NCBI GenBank assembly: GCA_017935525.1
Contig: JAGBHJ010000024.1
Coordinates: forward strand, 1-8,113
DNA from: Clostridia bacterium
GTDB taxonomy: Bacteria > Bacillota > Clostridia > HGM11327
Length of the DNA: 8,113 nt
Reading direction: 5' to 3'
Every line of letters begins with the position of its first letter. Position 1 is the first letter of the stretch. The translations under genes were made by a program, and so were the position numbers. The notes below the pieces were generated by a model. The model was not told where the DNA came from and searched no databases. It saw only the letters and a list, made by a program, of their open reading frames with translations. Below, piece by piece: positions 6,647 to 8,113 of the stretch.

Positions 6647-8113
6647 ATGAAAGAAACAAAACGCATTTACGTGGCACCCACAGGTGCCAACACAGGTCTT
6701 GGAACAAAGGACTCCCCCTTTACTACTGTGGAGGCAGCATCCAACGAGGCAAGACTGGCTGTTGCAAGCGGCAACTGGGCGTCGGTTGAGGTCATATTCC
6801 TCAAAGGCGAATACCGCATCGACCCCATCAAGCTGACTCAGGCTGACAGCGGTAACGCAGATTGCCCTGTATGCTACAAGGCTCAGGATGGCGAGGAGGT
6901 CATCCTTTCAGGAGGCATCACACTCAAAAGATCAATGTTCTCCCCCGTTTGCGGCGAGGCGGCAGACAGGCTCTCTCCCGAAGCAAAGGAAAACGTACTT
7001 GAGCTTGACCTCGGTGCTTTAGGCATTACAAAGGAGGAGGTAGGACCTCTTTATGCTATCGGCGGCTCCAACACCGCATCCCATTACGACGGCGATACTG
7101 TGGGCAAAAACTGCGAGCTTTTCTGGAACAACAAGCGAATGACTATCGCCAGATACCCCAACGAAGGCTTTTTGAAGATCTACGAGGTAGCAAGCGTAGG
7201 CGATTTCAGAGAGTTCCCTCAAAACAATTATGCAAACACTTTCAGGAACAACCGTAACCCTCAGGGCTTCTCATTGATATTGGATAAGGAGACCAACGAC
7301 AGAGCAAAGACTTGGGCACAGCCCGAGCTTGGTTGGATATTCGGCTATTTCTATTGGGATTGGGCTGACGGCTCCTCCCCCATACGCAGTATCGAAACCG
7401 ACTTCAGACGTATGCACCTGGGTTATTTTTCCAACTACGGCGTAAGAAAGGGCACAAATTATTATTTCTACAACATTCTTGAGGAGCTGGATGTCCCCAA
7501 CGAGTATTATATCGACAGAGATAATATGAAGATATACCTCTATCCCCAGGACGATTGTCAAGACCCCAAAATAATGCTCTCCCTTTGCAGGGACGTTCTT
7601 TTTACCGCAAGCGGTGTGGAATACCTGACTGTTGAGGGACTGACCTTTGAGGGTACCAGAAACGACGCCCTCAGCATCAGCGGCAATTACTGCACAGTAA
7701 AGGATTGCGTGGTGAGAAACGTGGCTTCTGCCGCAATGCACGTATCCGGCTACAACAATACGGTCTGCGGATGCGACATTTCCCGCACAGGCGCAGGCGG
7801 TATCTCCTTAAACGGCGGTGACAGAAAGACCCTTACCCCCGGTAACAACGTGGCAATAAACAATTACATTCACGATTGGGCGGAGATCAATCTGACTTAC
7901 AGCAGCGGCATCAGCACAAGCGGCGTGGGCAACCTGATAGCACATAACGAGCTTACAAATTCTCCCCACATGGCAATAGGTTACAGCGGTAACGACCACG
8001 TTATTGAGTACAATTACCTCCACGAGGTAGTTTTGCAGTCCCATGACGCAGGTGCGATCTACAGCGGACGCGACCTTTCGGCATACGGAAACGTTATGCG
8101 TTACAACATTCTG
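6647..8113 (+). CDS. Right-handed parallel beta-helix protein, GH141-like glycosidase candidate; 3' end outside window
   Basis: The first 489 codons are open to the window edge from an ATG preceded by GGAGGTG. The opening IYVAPTGANTGLGTKDSPF (7-25) is the typical start of extracellular-type beta-helix carbohydrate enzymes. A segment with aromatic GYFYWDWADGSSP (233-245) follows, then YYFYNILEELDVPNEYYID (272-290) and MKIYLYP (294-300). From about 323 onward, short strand repeats (VEYLTVEGLTFEG, NYCTVKDCVVRNV, NNTVCGCDISRTG, IEYNYLHEV) form the beta-helix coils. HDAGAIYSGRD (466-476) is a well-conserved block in the fucosidase/xylanase-type GH141 and related helix proteins, as I recall them, and its Asp residues are candidates for catalysis. 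There is no signal peptide: the N-terminus is polar, which would place the enzyme in the cytosol acting on imported oligosaccharides, unless secretion is unconventional. A polysaccharide lyase or other helix-fold hydrolase is also possible. The functional link to helD and GNAT is unclear. Confidence 0.85.
   Translation, partial: MKETKRIYVAPTGANTGLGTKDSPFTTVEAASNEARLAVASGNWASVEVIFLKGEYRIDPIKLTQADSGNADCPVCYKAQDGEEVILSGGITLKRSMFSPVCGEAADRLSPEAKENVLELDLGALGITKEEVGPLYAIGGSNTASHYDGDTVGKNCELFWNNKRMTIARYPNEGFLKIYEVASVGDFREFPQNNYANTFRNNRNPQGFSLILDKETNDRAKTWAQPELGWIFGYFYWDWADGSSPIRSIETDFRRMHLGYFSNYGVRKGTNYYFYNILEELDVPNEYYIDRDNMKIYLYPQDDCQDPKIMLSLCRDVLFTASGVEYLTVEGLTFEGTRNDALSISGNYCTVKDCVVRNVASAAMHVSGYNNTVCGCDISRTGAGGISLNGGDRKTLTPGNNVAINNYIHDWAEINLTYSSGISTSGVGNLIAHNELTNSPHMAIGYSGNDHVIEYNYLHEVVLQSHDAGAIYSGRDLSAYGNVMRYNIL

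Noticed and set aside
7019..8044. Three minus-strand open frames at the right end
   Set aside because: They are shadows of the beta-helix gene, which is open for 489 codons on the plus strand with a strong ribosome site and recognisable family blocks.

Overview
The window looks like a chromosomal segment of a low-to-moderate GC Gram-positive anaerobe, most likely a gut-type member of the Clostridia (Oscillospiraceae/Ruminococcaceae-like). The basis is strong GGAGG-type Shine-Dalgarno sites before most genes, consensus TTGACA/TATAAT promoters, a CsoR-CopA copper module of Firmicutes type, a HelD of the Bacillus/Clostridium kind, and a beta-helix glycosidase-like protein. The assignment is by inference from gene content, because no rRNA or other marker is present. 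The window is gene-dense, with no gene-free stretch over 300 bases, and I see no tRNA, CRISPR array, insertion sequence or phage signature.

The left half (1-3165) is read on the minus strand. A csoR repressor gene (3165-2857) is followed 12 bases later by copA, a Cu(+)-exporting P-type ATPase (2844-340). They form a two-gene copper-resistance operon. Its promoter is perfect (TTGACA, 17 bases, TATAAT), and a palindromic CsoR operator fills the spacer, so the circuit should be autoregulated and induced by copper. CopA carries one metal-binding HMA domain at each end, and no separate copZ chaperone gene is seen. Beyond copA, a 90-base gap holds a second consensus-like promoter driving an unrelated, partial minus-strand gene (249-1). 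That gene probably encodes a permuted NlpC/P60-like protein.

The right half (3309-8113) is read on the plus strand as a probable single operon of four genes: a small multi-pass membrane protein of unknown function, a HelD-type helicase-like ATPase that recycles RNA polymerase, a GNAT acetyltransferase overlapping helD by four bases (ATGA), and the first 489 codons of a right-handed beta-helix protein resembling GH141-type glycosidases. The last runs off the window.

The divergent intergenic region (3166-3308) is the most informative regulatory segment. It holds the csoR promoter and operator, an extended -10 promoter for the plus-strand operon, and a perfect 16-base A/T-rich palindrome between the two -35 boxes. 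I see no clearly undescribed system. The items most worth a second look are the architecture of this divergent region, the membrane protein-HelD-GNAT association, and the two-ended CopA.
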